Shown: positions 1-8,230 of the stretch, one piece after another | Layout: each line of letters opens with the position of its first letter | Numbering within the stretch: position 1 is the first letter of the stretch | Assembly (NCBI GenBank): GCA_902826485.1 | Contig: CADEEZ010000008.1 | Span: 1 to 64,000 of the forward strand | Length of the DNA stretch: 64,000 nucleotides | Origin: an uncultured Gammaproteobacteria bacterium | GTDB taxonomy: Bacteria > Pseudomonadota > Gammaproteobacteria > Berkiellales > Berkiellaceae | Direction: 5' to 3' | Program-made: the position numbers and the translations under genes | Notes under the pieces: generated by a model | Seen by the model: only the letters and a program-made list of their open reading frames with translations | Databases searched by the model: none | What the model was told of the DNA's origin: nothing

Positions 1-1432
1 AATGTACAATAGCCTTGATGGCCATTTGGGTGGTACTGAAGTCGTAAATGCCATTCTCAACAATATTTAATTTTTCAGCTAAATTTTTAAATACGGCCAA
101 TTCTGCTTGTTCATAACTGGCTTTTTGGTTTTCATCTGTTTTAAAAAAAGGCTGACAGCCATTTTTGAAAAGCCTGTTCATCACCGCATGGCTAGATTCA
201 TGAATAAAAGCTGGAGCAAAAATAGCGTTAGGCGTATCAGAGAGTTCACCTTTAAAAGTCACTACATTAAATTCAGGGCAATAATACCCCCTTTTATTGG
301 GAGCTAGCGTTTCTTTATCTTCCGAATGTTGTGTCATTTCTTCCGTATTTTGGCAATGAACAATTTTTAAGGGCTCTGCTCGATGAACAGCGTAGGAAGC
401 CCCTTTTAAAGAATAATGATTATCTGAAGGGACGGCAGAATAGGCGTCTCCCCCAGCAATACTGACAGATAAGGCATTAATCATATCGCGGGTATAACTA
501 AACTGCGCGTACGTGCTCATCGCTTGATTTAGTTTAACTTCAGTTTCTTCTGGATACGCACTATAAGTTCGACTTAAAATAATATCGCTAATCGAAGCAG
601 TGGTATCTGAAAGTAAATTTTTGCAAGGTTTCCCTGATATAAAAGGATATTGTTCAAATAATTTATTACCAAAATAAGCTAAAATCTCAGGAGACAAATT
701 TTTATCAGCATCTAATAGTTTTTCAAAAAGGTCACCTGCTTCAGAAAAGGTTAGATCTGGTTTTTTGGGGTTATATAAAAAAGTTGCTTCATGAATAAGA
801 AGCGTATCAACGTCATTAGTTTTTTGTGATTTTACACTTGAGCTAGAGCTTACGATGTATTTATTTTTTATATGATTTAATGTTAGTGGGGGAATTTCTG
901 GCAATAAAGTTGGGGCATAAAGACTGATCACGTCTGTTAAGTTAATAGCTGATGAAGTACAGAGCGCAGTTGTAGACGGATCTTGATCGATGTCTTTTAA
1001 AAAAATGTTAGTAAAGGTTGCATTAATATTAGCTACTTTTACACTTAATCTATCATTTTCGATTTTATTTTGAGAGACAAATTGGGCATCTAAGTTTTGT
1101 ACTAATAGTGCAAAATCAGAATCTTTTGAATCGAAAGAAGTGATATTGCTGGTCAGCCCAGAAACTTCAATAATAGGGGGTAAATCATTATTGGCTTGAT
1201 ATGGGGTGATAAAATTATTAAAATAATAAGAAAAATTTTCAGAGACATATCCAATGGCATGGGATACGTTTGATAAGATACCGTCAACGCTTTCTCTTAT
1301 CAATGCACCTATGATATAAGCAGGTTGAGATTCTAAGTTTCTTTGTGGAGAATAGGAGGAGTATGGACTCAAGTTATATGATGATATTTGAGGTATGCTG
1401 GATTGTGGTTGGCTAAAATTAAAGTGATCCAT
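1..1432 (-). CDS. Partial HExxH-motif protein, putative zinc metallopeptidase / effector
   Basis: A minus-strand reading frame stays open to the window edge, so the C-terminus is missing. At least 477 residues are present. Residues about 411-415 read H-E-S-S-H in the context FIHESSHAVM, the HExxH signature of zincin metallopeptidases. A downstream YEQAE stretch could supply a third metal ligand, but this is only a guess. The N-terminal 30 residues are Ser/Pro/Tyr/Gln-rich and no signal peptide is evident. I chose the ATG at 1432 because AAGAGAGA lies just upstream of it; an in-frame ATG at 1456 has no visible ribosome binding site. I do not recognise the family. The polar composition and lack of a secretion signal fit a substrate of a dedicated secretion system, which is inference. 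Confidence 0.7.
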   Translation of the reverse strand, partial: MDHFNFSQPQSSIPQISSYNLSPYSSYSPQRNLESQPAYIIGALIRESVDGILSNVSHAIGYVSENFSYYFNNFITPYQANNDLPPIIEVSGLTSNITSFDSKDSDFALLVQNLDAQFVSQNKIENDRLSVKVANINATFTNIFLKDIDQDPSTTALCTSSAINLTDVISLYAPTLLPEIPPLTLNHIKNKYIVSSSSSVKSQKTNDVDTLLIHEATFLYNPKKPDLTFSEAGDLFEKLLDADKNLSPEILAYFGNKLFEQYPFISGKPCKNLLSDTTASISDIILSRTYSAYPEETEVKLNQAMSTYAQFSYTRDMINALSVSIAGGDAYSAVPSDNHYSLKGASYAVHRAEPLKIVHCQNTEEMTQHSEDKETLAPNKRGYYCPEFNVVTFKGELSDTPNAIFAPAFIHESSHAVMNRLFKNGCQPFFKTDENQKASYEQAELAVFKNLAEKLNIVENGIYDFSTTQMAIKAIVH

Positions 1433-1684
1433 AAAATCTCTCTTGGGGTTATTCATGATAGGGTGCTAATGATGGCATTATAACCTATAAAATTTAATCA
1501 AAGTGCTATTTTGTCTGCTTTTTGAGCCAATTCATCTGGCATTTTTAAAATAAGATAATATCGTGTAATTGCTTGAACTTAAACCATGAAAGGTTAAGAA
1601 CTAAGTTAATTTAAAATTTGATTTTCAGTGGAGAGGGATGATTGTCGAGATATTTTTTTAAATTGGCTAAGATGATATCAGCAT

Positions 1685-1716
1685 CCCATTCAAAGTTTTT
1701 TACCACTTAGAATGGG
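1685..1716. other. Inverted repeat downstream of phhB
   Basis: CCCATTC at 1685-1691 pairs with GAATGGG at 1710-1716, extended by a further 4 bp after one mismatch. It lies about 30 bases beyond the phhB stop codon in the roughly 315-base gap before the next gene. No U-tract follows on either strand, so it is at best an mRNA 3'-end stabiliser or a factor-dependent terminator. The rest of the gap shows only AT-rich sequence. Confidence 0.35.
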
Positions 1717-1747
1717 TCTGACTGTTATTACACGCTTTAGGGTTAAA

Positions 1748-2080
1748 CTATTCAAGTTGATTGATTTTGGCAGCACAAATAAAATCATTTTTAGTCAAAC
1801 CATTAATAGCATGCGTGGTAAATTTAACTATACAATAGTTATAACCTATTTCCATATCAGGATGATGGTTTTCTTGGTTCGCAATCCAGGCAATGGCATT
1901 CACAAAAGCCATGGTTTTGTAAAAGCCTTTAAACTGAAATCGGCGACTGATAACGGTGTGATCTGTATTCACTTGCCACGCCGAAACTTCTGGCATCAAC
2001 TGGCTGATTTCTTTGGTAGTTAAAGCTGGAATGCCGCCTTCACAACCCACGCAACGAATGGTGTGTAATTCAGTGCTCAT
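1748..2080 (-). CDS. phhB: Pterin-4a-carbinolamine dehydratase
   Basis: This 110-residue protein has the usual length of the family. It dehydrates 4a-hydroxytetrahydropterin, the by-product of aromatic amino acid hydroxylation, so that the pterin cofactor can be reduced and reused. The signature region ENHHPDMEIGYN carries the conserved HHPD motif. An N-terminal CVGCEGG segment is typical of bacterial PCD proteins. The start codon abuts the phhA stop codon directly, so the two are translated from one message, and the pairing with phhA supports the role in phenylalanine hydroxylation. Confidence 0.95.
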   Translation of the reverse strand: MSTELHTIRCVGCEGGIPALTTKEISQLMPEVSAWQVNTDHTVISRRFQFKGFYKTMAFVNAIAWIANQENHHPDMEIGYNYCIVKFTTHAINGLTKNDFICAAKINQLE

Positions 2081-2839
2081 CTAATTTTCTCCCAGTACTT
2101 GATGAATGATTTTCATTAAATCCACGTTCATTAATTCAATAAAAATATCAAAATTTTCGATAATAAAATAAATGGGCTGAATATGATTAATGCGATAAGG
2201 GGTGCGCAATACAGCCATGACATCAAAAGGGTGTCTTTGGGGTTCTGTGCTCTCTATACAATATTTGGTTTCGCTGTACGAAGAAAGAATACCACCACCA
2301 TAAGCACGTAAGCCTTTTTGGGTGTTCATTAAGCCAAATTCAATGGTAAACCAATATAGCTTGGCTAATAAGGCTTGTTCTTTAGGTGAGGCATTTTCAC
2401 CTAATTTACCATACGCATGCGTAAAGTCTGCAATAATGGGATTCATGAGCATGGGAGCATGCCCAAAAATCTCATGAAAAATATCAGGCTCTTCTAAGTA
2501 ATCCAGTTGTTCTCTTAGGCGAATAAACGTCGCAGCAGGAAATTGTTTATTGGCAAGTAAATGAAAAAATTGTTTAAAAGGGATCAATGCCGGCACAGGT
2601 GCTAATGACCAACCGGTTGCTTCTTTTAAGACAGCAGACACCGTCGCACACTGGGGGATATGATCCTTTGGCAAATTAAGGGCATGTAACCCTTGAATAA
2701 ATTCGTCACAAGCATATCCCGTCAGAGCAGGTAATTGCCTCATATATAAGTCATGCCAAATTTGATGTTCATCTTTCGTGTAATTTACATGTCCATTCGC
2801 ATCAACAGGTTTTGCAACATACGAGGTTTTTTTGTTCAT
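2081..2839 (-). CDS. phhA: Phenylalanine-4-hydroxylase
   Basis: This 252-residue monofunctional bacterial phenylalanine hydroxylase converts phenylalanine to tyrosine with O2, non-haem iron and a tetrahydropterin. The iron ligands are visible as H122 and H127 in FHEIFGHAPM and E167 in WFTIEFGLM, the 2-His-1-Glu triad of aromatic amino acid hydroxylases. The length equals the catalytic core, with no ACT regulatory domain. Its start overlaps the stop of the upstream MFS gene (ATGA) and its stop abuts phhB. In a bacterium relying on host amino acids this step would supply tyrosine, which matches the tyrosine codons in the upstream leader peptide (inference). Confidence 0.96.
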   Translation of the reverse strand: MNKKTSYVAKPVDANGHVNYTKDEHQIWHDLYMRQLPALTGYACDEFIQGLHALNLPKDHIPQCATVSAVLKEATGWSLAPVPALIPFKQFFHLLANKQFPAATFIRLREQLDYLEEPDIFHEIFGHAPMLMNPIIADFTHAYGKLGENASPKEQALLAKLYWFTIEFGLMNTQKGLRAYGGGILSSYSETKYCIESTEPQRHPFDVMAVLRTPYRINHIQPIYFIIENFDIFIELMNVDLMKIIHQVLGEN

Positions 2840-4080
2840 TTGTTATGGCCTTTAATGGCAAATACCACGAGCATACCGCCCAACAAAGCCGTTATCGGAA
2901 TAATCAATAACCCTGTTGAGTAGGCCTGAATATCATAAATAGGTTGGCCAGCAGCATCTAATTGTCCATTCCAAAAGAAATCGATTAAATACCCGATTGC
3001 AGGATGAAAAAACGAACCCCCAAACATATTGATGCAATTTAAAGTTGCAATGGCGATATTACTCAAATATTTTGGCACCAATCTCTCGCCAACCACAAAG
3101 ACCAATACCTGATAGGTTGATAACATACCAACGGTGAATAAAACAATCTTGACCATGAGCGGGTTAAAATAAGGGAAAAATAAAATTAAACTGCCCATTA
3201 ATGCGGCCATAATCAATCCACATAATCCGGTCATGGTGACATGCGAATGCGTTTTATCGGCAAGATAGCTTAATAGGGGCGCGCCCAATATCATGCCCCT
3301 AAAAATATAAGAAGTTAAATCCGACGCATCGGCTTTGGCGATCCCCATAGTCATGACTAAATAATTGGTGCCCCAGACATCTGCAAAGCCTTCTAAGCTA
3401 CCGACCATGAGAAAATTAGAGATCGCTAAAATGATTAATGATTTATTCGAAAAAAGGGTAATCAAATCTTGTTTGAGTGAATTTTTTTGAATTTCGGTAT
3501 TCTTAGAAATATGTTTTTTAGGGATTTTGACAAATAAAATGGCCAGAATCGCAATCACCCCAGCCGTTAAGCCTAATAACATCAACACTTCTTGCCAATT
3601 GGTTTGTTGTACCATAAGGGTAATGGGCTTACCGCCATAAACGGCGCCGATTAAGCCAAAACTAAAAGAAAAGCCGATCATTTTGGCATGATGTTCTGGG
3701 GCAAACCAATCGCTGATGATTTTAGTGGTGCCTAAAAATCCTACCACAGAACCCACACCAATTAAAAATCGGCTAAAAATGGCTAAGGGCCAACTGTCTG
3801 CCCAAATCATCAGCCAACAGGCTATTGCACATAGTAGAGCACTGCCTGCAATCATATACTTTGGGCCAAATTTTTCGACCATAATGGCAATGGGGATTTG
3901 CATACCGGCATACCCCATATAATAAGCTGCAGCAAAAATCCCAAAAGCGGTTGCGTCAACTTGAAAATGTTCCATTAATTCACTTTGAACGTTGCCAGGA
4001 AACAATCTTAAAATGAATTGAAAACCAAAAAATAAGACTGGGGTTAACCAAACTAACCAAGGCAACAGTCGACGCGTCAT
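2836..4080 (-). CDS. MFS transporter, Pht-like, second copy of a tandem pair
   Basis: This 414-residue inner-membrane protein has about twelve hydrophobic segments. It is a clear paralogue of the gene immediately upstream: both share LFPGNVQ near the N-terminus, VDATAFG, SRFLIGVGSVVGFLGTTK, the LEGFADVWG loop and IATLNCINMFGG. The family resembles the amino-acid carriers of Legionella-type intracellular bacteria (Pht group), and the operon with phhA suggests phenylalanine or tyrosine as substrate (inference). The stop overlaps the phhA start by 4 bases. The preceding gene ends 9 bases upstream, and TAGGAG precedes the ATG. Confidence 0.9.
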   Translation of the reverse strand: MTRRLLPWLVWLTPVLFFGFQFILRLFPGNVQSELMEHFQVDATAFGIFAAAYYMGYAGMQIPIAIMVEKFGPKYMIAGSALLCAIACWLMIWADSWPLAIFSRFLIGVGSVVGFLGTTKIISDWFAPEHHAKMIGFSFSFGLIGAVYGGKPITLMVQQTNWQEVLMLLGLTAGVIAILAILFVKIPKKHISKNTEIQKNSLKQDLITLFSNKSLIILAISNFLMVGSLEGFADVWGTNYLVMTMGIAKADASDLTSYIFRGMILGAPLLSYLADKTHSHVTMTGLCGLIMAALMGSLILFFPYFNPLMVKIVLFTVGMLSTYQVLVFVVGERLVPKYLSNIAIATLNCINMFGGSFFHPAIGYLIDFFWNGQLDAAGQPIYDIQAYSTGLLIIPITALLGGMLVVFAIKGHNK

Positions 4081-4089
4081 TGTATACTC

Positions 4090-5340
4090 CTAATTTTTTT
4101 TCTTCACGCAAAGTAACATTAATCCGCCCAGCAAAGCCATAATGGGGATCACCGCCAGCCCCACGCTGTATGTCGTGATATCGTATAAGGCTGCGCCTGA
4201 AGCATCCACTTGGCCACGTGAATAAAAATCCATCACATTCCCAATGGTTTTATGGAAAAATGCCCCGCCGAACATATTGATGCAGTTTAAGGTCGCAATG
4301 GCAATATTACCTAAATGCTTGGGTACTAAGCCTTCTCCAATCACAAACACCAGTGCTTGGTAACCCGATAATATGCCAACAAATAACATCAGGCTTTTTA
4401 AGCCTAATACCGAAAACCATTCGGGCTTTAATAATAAAACACTTAAGCACACCGCCATTAAGACACCACATAAACTGGTTAGCTTAAAGTGAGCTTGGGT
4501 TTTATCTGCAATTAAGCTCAATATGGGTGTGCCAATCAACATCCCTAAAAAGATGAAAGAGGTTAACAAAGAGGCATCTGATTTAGGAATGCCGGCAGTA
4601 AGGGCAAGGTAATTCACGCCCCATACATCGGCAAAGCCTTCTAGACAGCCGACCATTAAGAAATTGGCCAGGGCTAAGATAATGAACGTTTTGCTTTTCA
4701 GCAGCGGGATCATTTGAATAAACCACGAAACAGGCTTATCTGAATCCAATTTTTTAGGCTCGGATATCGTATTTTTTGGGCTGCGAATTAAGATAAAACC
4801 TAATAATCCAATCACGGCTGCTGCAATCCCTAAGCCAGATAGCACGGCATGCCAATCAGATTGGGCAACCAAAAGATTAATCGGCTTGCCACCGTAAAGC
4901 GCGCCTAATAACCCAATACTCATCGAGATACCAATCATTTTGGTATGATGTTCATGGGGGAACCAATCGACAATCACTTTAGTGGTACCCAAAAACCCCA
5001 CCACAGAACCTACCCCAATTAGGAATCGGCTTAATATGGCGATTTCCCACATTTGCGTATTAACCATCAACCAACAGCCCAGGGCACAAAGCAACGCACT
5101 AAGGGTAATGATGATTCTAGGGCCATATTTTTCCATTAAAATGGCCATGGGGATTTGTAAACCTGCGTAGCCAAAGTAGTAAGCAGCAGCAAACGTACCA
5201 AAAGCAGTAGCGTCAACATGATATTCGGACATCAGTTCAGTTTGTACGTTCCCGGGGAATAATCTTAAGACAAACTGAAATGCGCAAAAGCTCATTGGAA
5301 TAAGCCAAACTACCCAAGGGGTGATGCGATTGGTTGACAT
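4090..5340 (-). CDS. MFS transporter, Pht-like, first copy of a tandem pair
   Basis: This 416-residue, twelve-segment carrier is the first structural gene of the MFS-MFS-phhA-phhB operon. I set the start at 5340 (MSTNRITPW) because a strong GGAGGAGGAG ribosome binding site lies 4-5 bases upstream and the resulting length matches the 414-residue paralogue. A longer in-frame start at 5418 would run through a terminator hairpin and add 26 residues without counterpart in the paralogue. The shared motifs point to a recent duplication followed by divergence. Its substrate is unknown; an aromatic amino acid is the contextual guess. Confidence 0.92.
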   Translation of the reverse strand: MSTNRITPWVVWLIPMSFCAFQFVLRLFPGNVQTELMSEYHVDATAFGTFAAAYYFGYAGLQIPMAILMEKYGPRIIITLSALLCALGCWLMVNTQMWEIAILSRFLIGVGSVVGFLGTTKVIVDWFPHEHHTKMIGISMSIGLLGALYGGKPINLLVAQSDWHAVLSGLGIAAAVIGLLGFILIRSPKNTISEPKKLDSDKPVSWFIQMIPLLKSKTFIILALANFLMVGCLEGFADVWGVNYLALTAGIPKSDASLLTSFIFLGMLIGTPILSLIADKTQAHFKLTSLCGVLMAVCLSVLLLKPEWFSVLGLKSLMLFVGILSGYQALVFVIGEGLVPKHLGNIAIATLNCINMFGGAFFHKTIGNVMDFYSRGQVDASGAALYDITTYSVGLAVIPIMALLGGLMLLCVKKKN

Positions 5341-5369
5341 GTGCTCCTCCTCCAAATATAGGTACCCAT

Positions 5370-5409
5370 AAAAAAAAACCCCCGGACCGGTTAAGGTGCG
5401 GGGGTTTTT
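5370..5409 (-). terminator. Intrinsic terminator in the leader of the MFS-phhAB operon (candidate attenuator)
   Basis: On the minus strand a stem of five C, G and further pairs (5379-5404; 10 bp with one mismatch, TTAACC loop) is followed by nine T residues (5370-5378). It sits about 30 bases before the first structural gene and just after a short leader reading frame, not after a gene end. GCGGGG at 5452-5447 is complementary to the CCCCGC of the terminator's 5' arm, so an alternative antiterminator pairing is possible. Confidence 0.75.
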
Positions 5410-5422
5410 AGAATTCACTTAG

Positions 5423-5515
5423 TTATGTTTTTAACAAGCAAACGCTCCCCGCGGGCCTAAAATAATAAATTCGGCCAAACAGAGAAAAGTTGTTAATCAT
5501 GCTTATTAATTTCAT
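5423..5515 (-). CDS. Putative leader peptide rich in Phe and Tyr codons
   Basis: A 30-residue frame begins MKLISMINNF and continues with residues 10-19 FSLFGRIYYF, which hold three Phe and two adjacent Tyr. It ends 14 bases before the terminator arm at 5379-5409. The order of aromatic codons, a GC-rich segment able to pair with the terminator, then an intrinsic terminator is the layout of ribosome-mediated attenuators such as those of pheA and trp operons. No good Shine-Dalgarno sequence is visible before either candidate ATG (5515 or 5500), which keeps confidence modest. Confidence 0.45.
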   Translation of the reverse strand: MKLISMINNFSLFGRIYYFRPAGSVCLLKT

Positions 5516-5665
5516 AGTTTTTCAAACTAACATACCCGATATTCAAATTCAAGCCGTTATTGAATTAAGTATAGTGGCTAAATTCTAAACGGCATCAAAA
5601 TGAAGATGGGGTGTTATTGAGGTATGGAGGGGAAAGGATCTTGGGAGGTAAGTATCAAGTAGAGG

Positions 5666-5790
5666 TCATTTTGGGTGAAGATTCACAAGAAAGGACAAGC
5701 CGCGGAACGTAGATACAGCCCTCAATTTAAGCAAGTCGTAGAAAGAGCAAAAATTGAGGGGGTTACCAAAAATAGCTAAAGATCTAATTT
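5666..5790 (+). pseudogene. Remnant of a transposase N-terminus (IS3-type OrfA-like)
   Basis: The frame from about 5672 reads WVKIHKKGQAAERRYSPQF and then KQVVERAKIEGVTK before a stop near 5783. The +1 frame then continues KIAKDL. The RRYSPxFKxxVVExA pattern is that of the helix-turn-helix start of many IS3-family OrfA transposases, and the frame change plus loss of everything downstream marks it as a relic. No inverted repeats or second ORF remain. It lies in the 276-base gap between the operon leader and the LRR gene. Confidence 0.4.
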
Positions 5791-5791
5791 A

Positions 5792-6859
5792 CTATCGACG
5801 AGCTCGCTTAAACTCTGGCTCATGACCAGCATCTTCTTCTGATTCATCTAGATCTATATTCATGCCATGCTCATCGCGAGTTCTTTTTCTGAGATGATTA
5901 TTATCTCCTTCCAAAGAAGGCAAAAACGTGATGGTTTGAGAGGGCAGTGGATTCATTACCTCATCAGAGTCAGCTTGAATTAAGTGCAGCGATGATAGGC
6001 TTTTTTCCAGCGCTGCGTACTTATTTTTTATAGAGTCACGAGTCCCCGTTAAATTTAAAGTTATTAAGGGATTATTGTTGCAATTGAACAACGAAAGATC
6101 TAACCCTTGCAGGTTCAGTGCAGTGATTTGATTATTTTGGCAGTCTAAAATCATAAGCGCCATTAGCTCTTGCAGATTTAACTTAGTGATTTGGTTGTTT
6201 TGGCAGTATAAACTTGCGAGCGCCAACAGCCGTTGCAGATTCAACTCAGTGATTTGGTTGCTGCGGCAGTCCAAATATTGGAGCGCTGTTAGTCCTTGTA
6301 GGGTTAAGACCTTAAGTTGGTTTTTGCAGCAATCTAAGTATTTAAGCGCCATCAGCCCTTGCAGATTCAATGAGGTAAGTTTATTGTCGCTGCAATCTAA
6401 CGTAACAAGCGACATTAGCTCTTGTAGGTTCAGCACAGTAACTTGGTTATTGCTACAATCTAAATAGGTTAACTTCCTCCAAAATTCAACATAACCCTCT
6501 TCTTGAAAAAGAGTAACAGGAAGGCGAGTGATGCCGGCTTTGTTTAAAAATAAATTAATGCTCTTGAGATCAATTCTTGTTTTAATAATTTCGCAATTAA
6601 TCTCATCTAAAATCTGCTCTCTCTTTTCAAATGATTCTAGCGATTCTTTTGAGCTCTCCAGAAAAGCCTTCGCATATTCTGGTTTTGCCATCAAATTGGG
6701 ATGATGTTCTGTTAAATAATCAATTTCTTTTTGTTGCTCAGCCCAAGGTAAAGGAATGTAACTGACTATAACCCTCCTAAGATCATTGAAAACTTGAAAG
6801 AGCGTGGAAGTTTGAAGAGGGTTCTTGATCTCGTTAACAGTGGAAGTATAGTCGGTCAT
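5792..6859 (-). CDS. Leucine-rich-repeat protein with basic C-terminal tail, putative effector
   Basis: This 355-residue protein has an N-terminal alpha-helical region of about 110 residues. Six to seven 21-residue LRRs of the form LxxLxxLDCxxNQLTxLN follow (roughly residues 125-275), then a polar tail. The tail contains KRTR and ends in FKRARR; both fit the K-K/R-x-K/R pattern of monopartite nuclear localisation signals. I chose ATG 6859 (MTDYTSTVNE) because AGGAG lies 8 bases upstream; a longer start at 6919 adds a hydrophobic stretch without a ribosome binding site. No signal peptide remains with this start. LRR proteins in Legionella-like bacteria are often translocated effectors that bind host proteins; that role is inferred. 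Confidence 0.85.
   Translation of the reverse strand: MTDYTSTVNEIKNPLQTSTLFQVFNDLRRVIVSYIPLPWAEQQKEIDYLTEHHPNLMAKPEYAKAFLESSKESLESFEKREQILDEINCEIIKTRIDLKSINLFLNKAGITRLPVTLFQEEGYVEFWRKLTYLDCSNNQVTVLNLQELMSLVTLDCSDNKLTSLNLQGLMALKYLDCCKNQLKVLTLQGLTALQYLDCRSNQITELNLQRLLALASLYCQNNQITKLNLQELMALMILDCQNNQITALNLQGLDLSLFNCNNNPLITLNLTGTRDSIKNKYAALEKSLSSLHLIQADSDEVMNPLPSQTITFLPSLEGDNNHLRKRTRDEHGMNIDLDESEEDAGHEPEFKRARR
6095..6475 (-). repeat. 63-bp tandem DNA repeats encoding the LRRs
   Basis: Segments resembling CTTGCAGATTCA followed by GTGATTTGGTT recur at 63-base spacing, for example near 6231, 6358 and 6421, in phase with the 21-residue protein repeats. Near-identical neighbouring units suggest expansion by recombination, so copy number could vary between strains. 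Boundaries are approximate. Confidence 0.6.
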
Positions 6860-7206
6860 TAAAAGTACTCCTAAAAAATGGCTTAAAATTAAAGCCATAA
6901 TTCTAACCTTTTCAGTCATAGAGCGGTACTATTATACGACCAGTGGTATGTAAGAGGAGATAAAACAAGGTGGATTACCAAGCGGTTTTTCAAGAAAAGC
7001 TTTCCATGACCTACCTCTATTGCTACCATTATTCAAGAAAACTTTACTTTTAATTATTTGCTTTAAATAGGGCATGATCCGTGTATTTCATCTCAACAGG
7101 CCTTAAGTCTGATAAAAAGCCTGTTTAATCAGAAAACACCTTGTAAAGGAGTGCTTAATTGGTAAACTACGCGCTGTTGTTTTACTGTTTTTTTGAGGGT
7201 ATTGTT
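6860..7206. other. Intergenic region between divergent LRR and ankyrin genes
   Basis: This AT-rich stretch must hold the promoters of both divergent genes. The one clear structure is AACAGGC at 7095-7101 pairing with GCCTGTT at 7119-7125. No U-tract follows, so it looks more like a 5' leader hairpin of the ankyrin gene than a terminator. AAAGGAG at 7145-7151 could serve a TTG start at 7159. Confidence 0.3.
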
Positions 7207-8226
7207 GTGGATTCTATAGATTCAGATTCGAGTGATTTTGATTTCAATAACTTTAGCCAGGAAGATTTTGTTAATCATTTCAAGAAATTTTCGCAAAAGC
7301 AAAATGAGCAAGAATTGTTGGATGTATTGAATGCGGCTATTGAAGGTTTTCAGTCGTTAGCCTGCTGCAGCAAAGCGGTTCGTGCTTTAATTCAGTTAGG
7401 GGTTAATTTAGATTGTAAAACCATTGTTGGTAACACCCCACTGATAGTGGCTGCCAAAAACAATCAGACAGAGTTGATGCGCATATTGATTGAAGCAGGT
7501 CCTAATCTTGATGCCGCAGATGAGTATAAAGGCTGCACCGCGCTGATGTGGACCATTATAAATGATAATTTCGAAGGGGCACAGATATTAATTGAAGCAG
7601 GTGCTAGTTTGTGGGCAGTAAACAGTAAGCATTCCTCTGCTTTAAGTTGTGCTATTAAAGGGATTTGTCAATTTATTTCGGAATTGCAAGTTCGTCAGAT
7701 TTTTTGTATTTTGGAAAAAAAACTTCGTAAACCCAATCCTGTCATTGTTAAAGCAAAATTTACTATTAAAACAGAAATGATGAACTTGTTGTTTAGTTTA
7801 ATGACGGAAGAACAGTTACAAAATGAAATGAAACTTCATCCAGATCTGCCTATACAAGAATATTTTGATAGTTTCAAAAAAATTGTTATTGAACATCGTA
7901 TGAATGTGTTTAAAACATTAGGACCACTAGCATTAGATATAAATGAAAAAAATATTTTTTGCGCGTTACCTAGAGATTTAATAGGATTAATTGCTTCCTT
8001 TTATTCTGCAATAGAAATAAATCCTGATCTGACTAAAAAATGCATGCCAGCAAAAGAAACTTGGAAGTTATATCAAGCGTGGCGAGATGCTTATAAAATT
8101 TGTGATGCAATAGTCAAAAATGGGCCTTTAACTTTTATCTCTCCTACTTTTAATAGCAATAAAAGAAAGGCAGAAGATGCGTTAGATGCAGAAAACCCTA
8201 AAAAGAAGGTTTTAAACTTTAATTAA
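7207..8226 (+). CDS. Ankyrin-repeat protein with bipartite NLS-like tail, putative effector
   Basis: This 339-residue protein has two to three ankyrin repeats at about residues 70-155 (NTPLIVAAKNNQTELMRILIEAG, then GCTALMWTIINDNFEGAQILIEAGASL). A C-terminal domain follows that is shared with the ankyrin protein at 38481-39554: FKKIVIEHRMNVFK, GPLALDINEKNIF, LPRDLIGLI. The tail has KRK at 319-321 and KKK at 332-334, a spacing typical of bipartite nuclear localisation signals. I prefer the GTG at 7207, preceded by GAGGG, because its MDSIDSD start resembles the MDTNNLN start of the paralogue. A TTG at 7159 with AAAGGAG is an equally plausible start and would add 16 hydrophobic residues. A host-directed role is inferred. 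Confidence 0.85.
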   Translation: MDSIDSDSSDFDFNNFSQEDFVNHFKKFSQKQNEQELLDVLNAAIEGFQSLACCSKAVRALIQLGVNLDCKTIVGNTPLIVAAKNNQTELMRILIEAGPNLDAADEYKGCTALMWTIINDNFEGAQILIEAGASLWAVNSKHSSALSCAIKGICQFISELQVRQIFCILEKKLRKPNPVIVKAKFTIKTEMMNLLFSLMTEEQLQNEMKLHPDLPIQEYFDSFKKIVIEHRMNVFKTLGPLALDINEKNIFCALPRDLIGLIASFYSAIEINPDLTKKCMPAKETWKLYQAWRDAYKICDAIVKNGPLTFISPTFNSNKRKAEDALDAENPKKKVLNFN

Positions 8227-8230
8227 TAAT

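Noticed and set aside
1712-2023. 103-residue plus-strand frame opposite phhB
   Set aside because: It mirrors the phhB gene, which has a clear family signature; the overlapping frame has no independent support.
5341-5418. N-terminal extension of the first MFS carrier starting at 5418
   Set aside because: It would be translated through the terminator hairpin and has no ribosome binding site; the ATG at 5340 has an excellent one and gives the paralogue's length.
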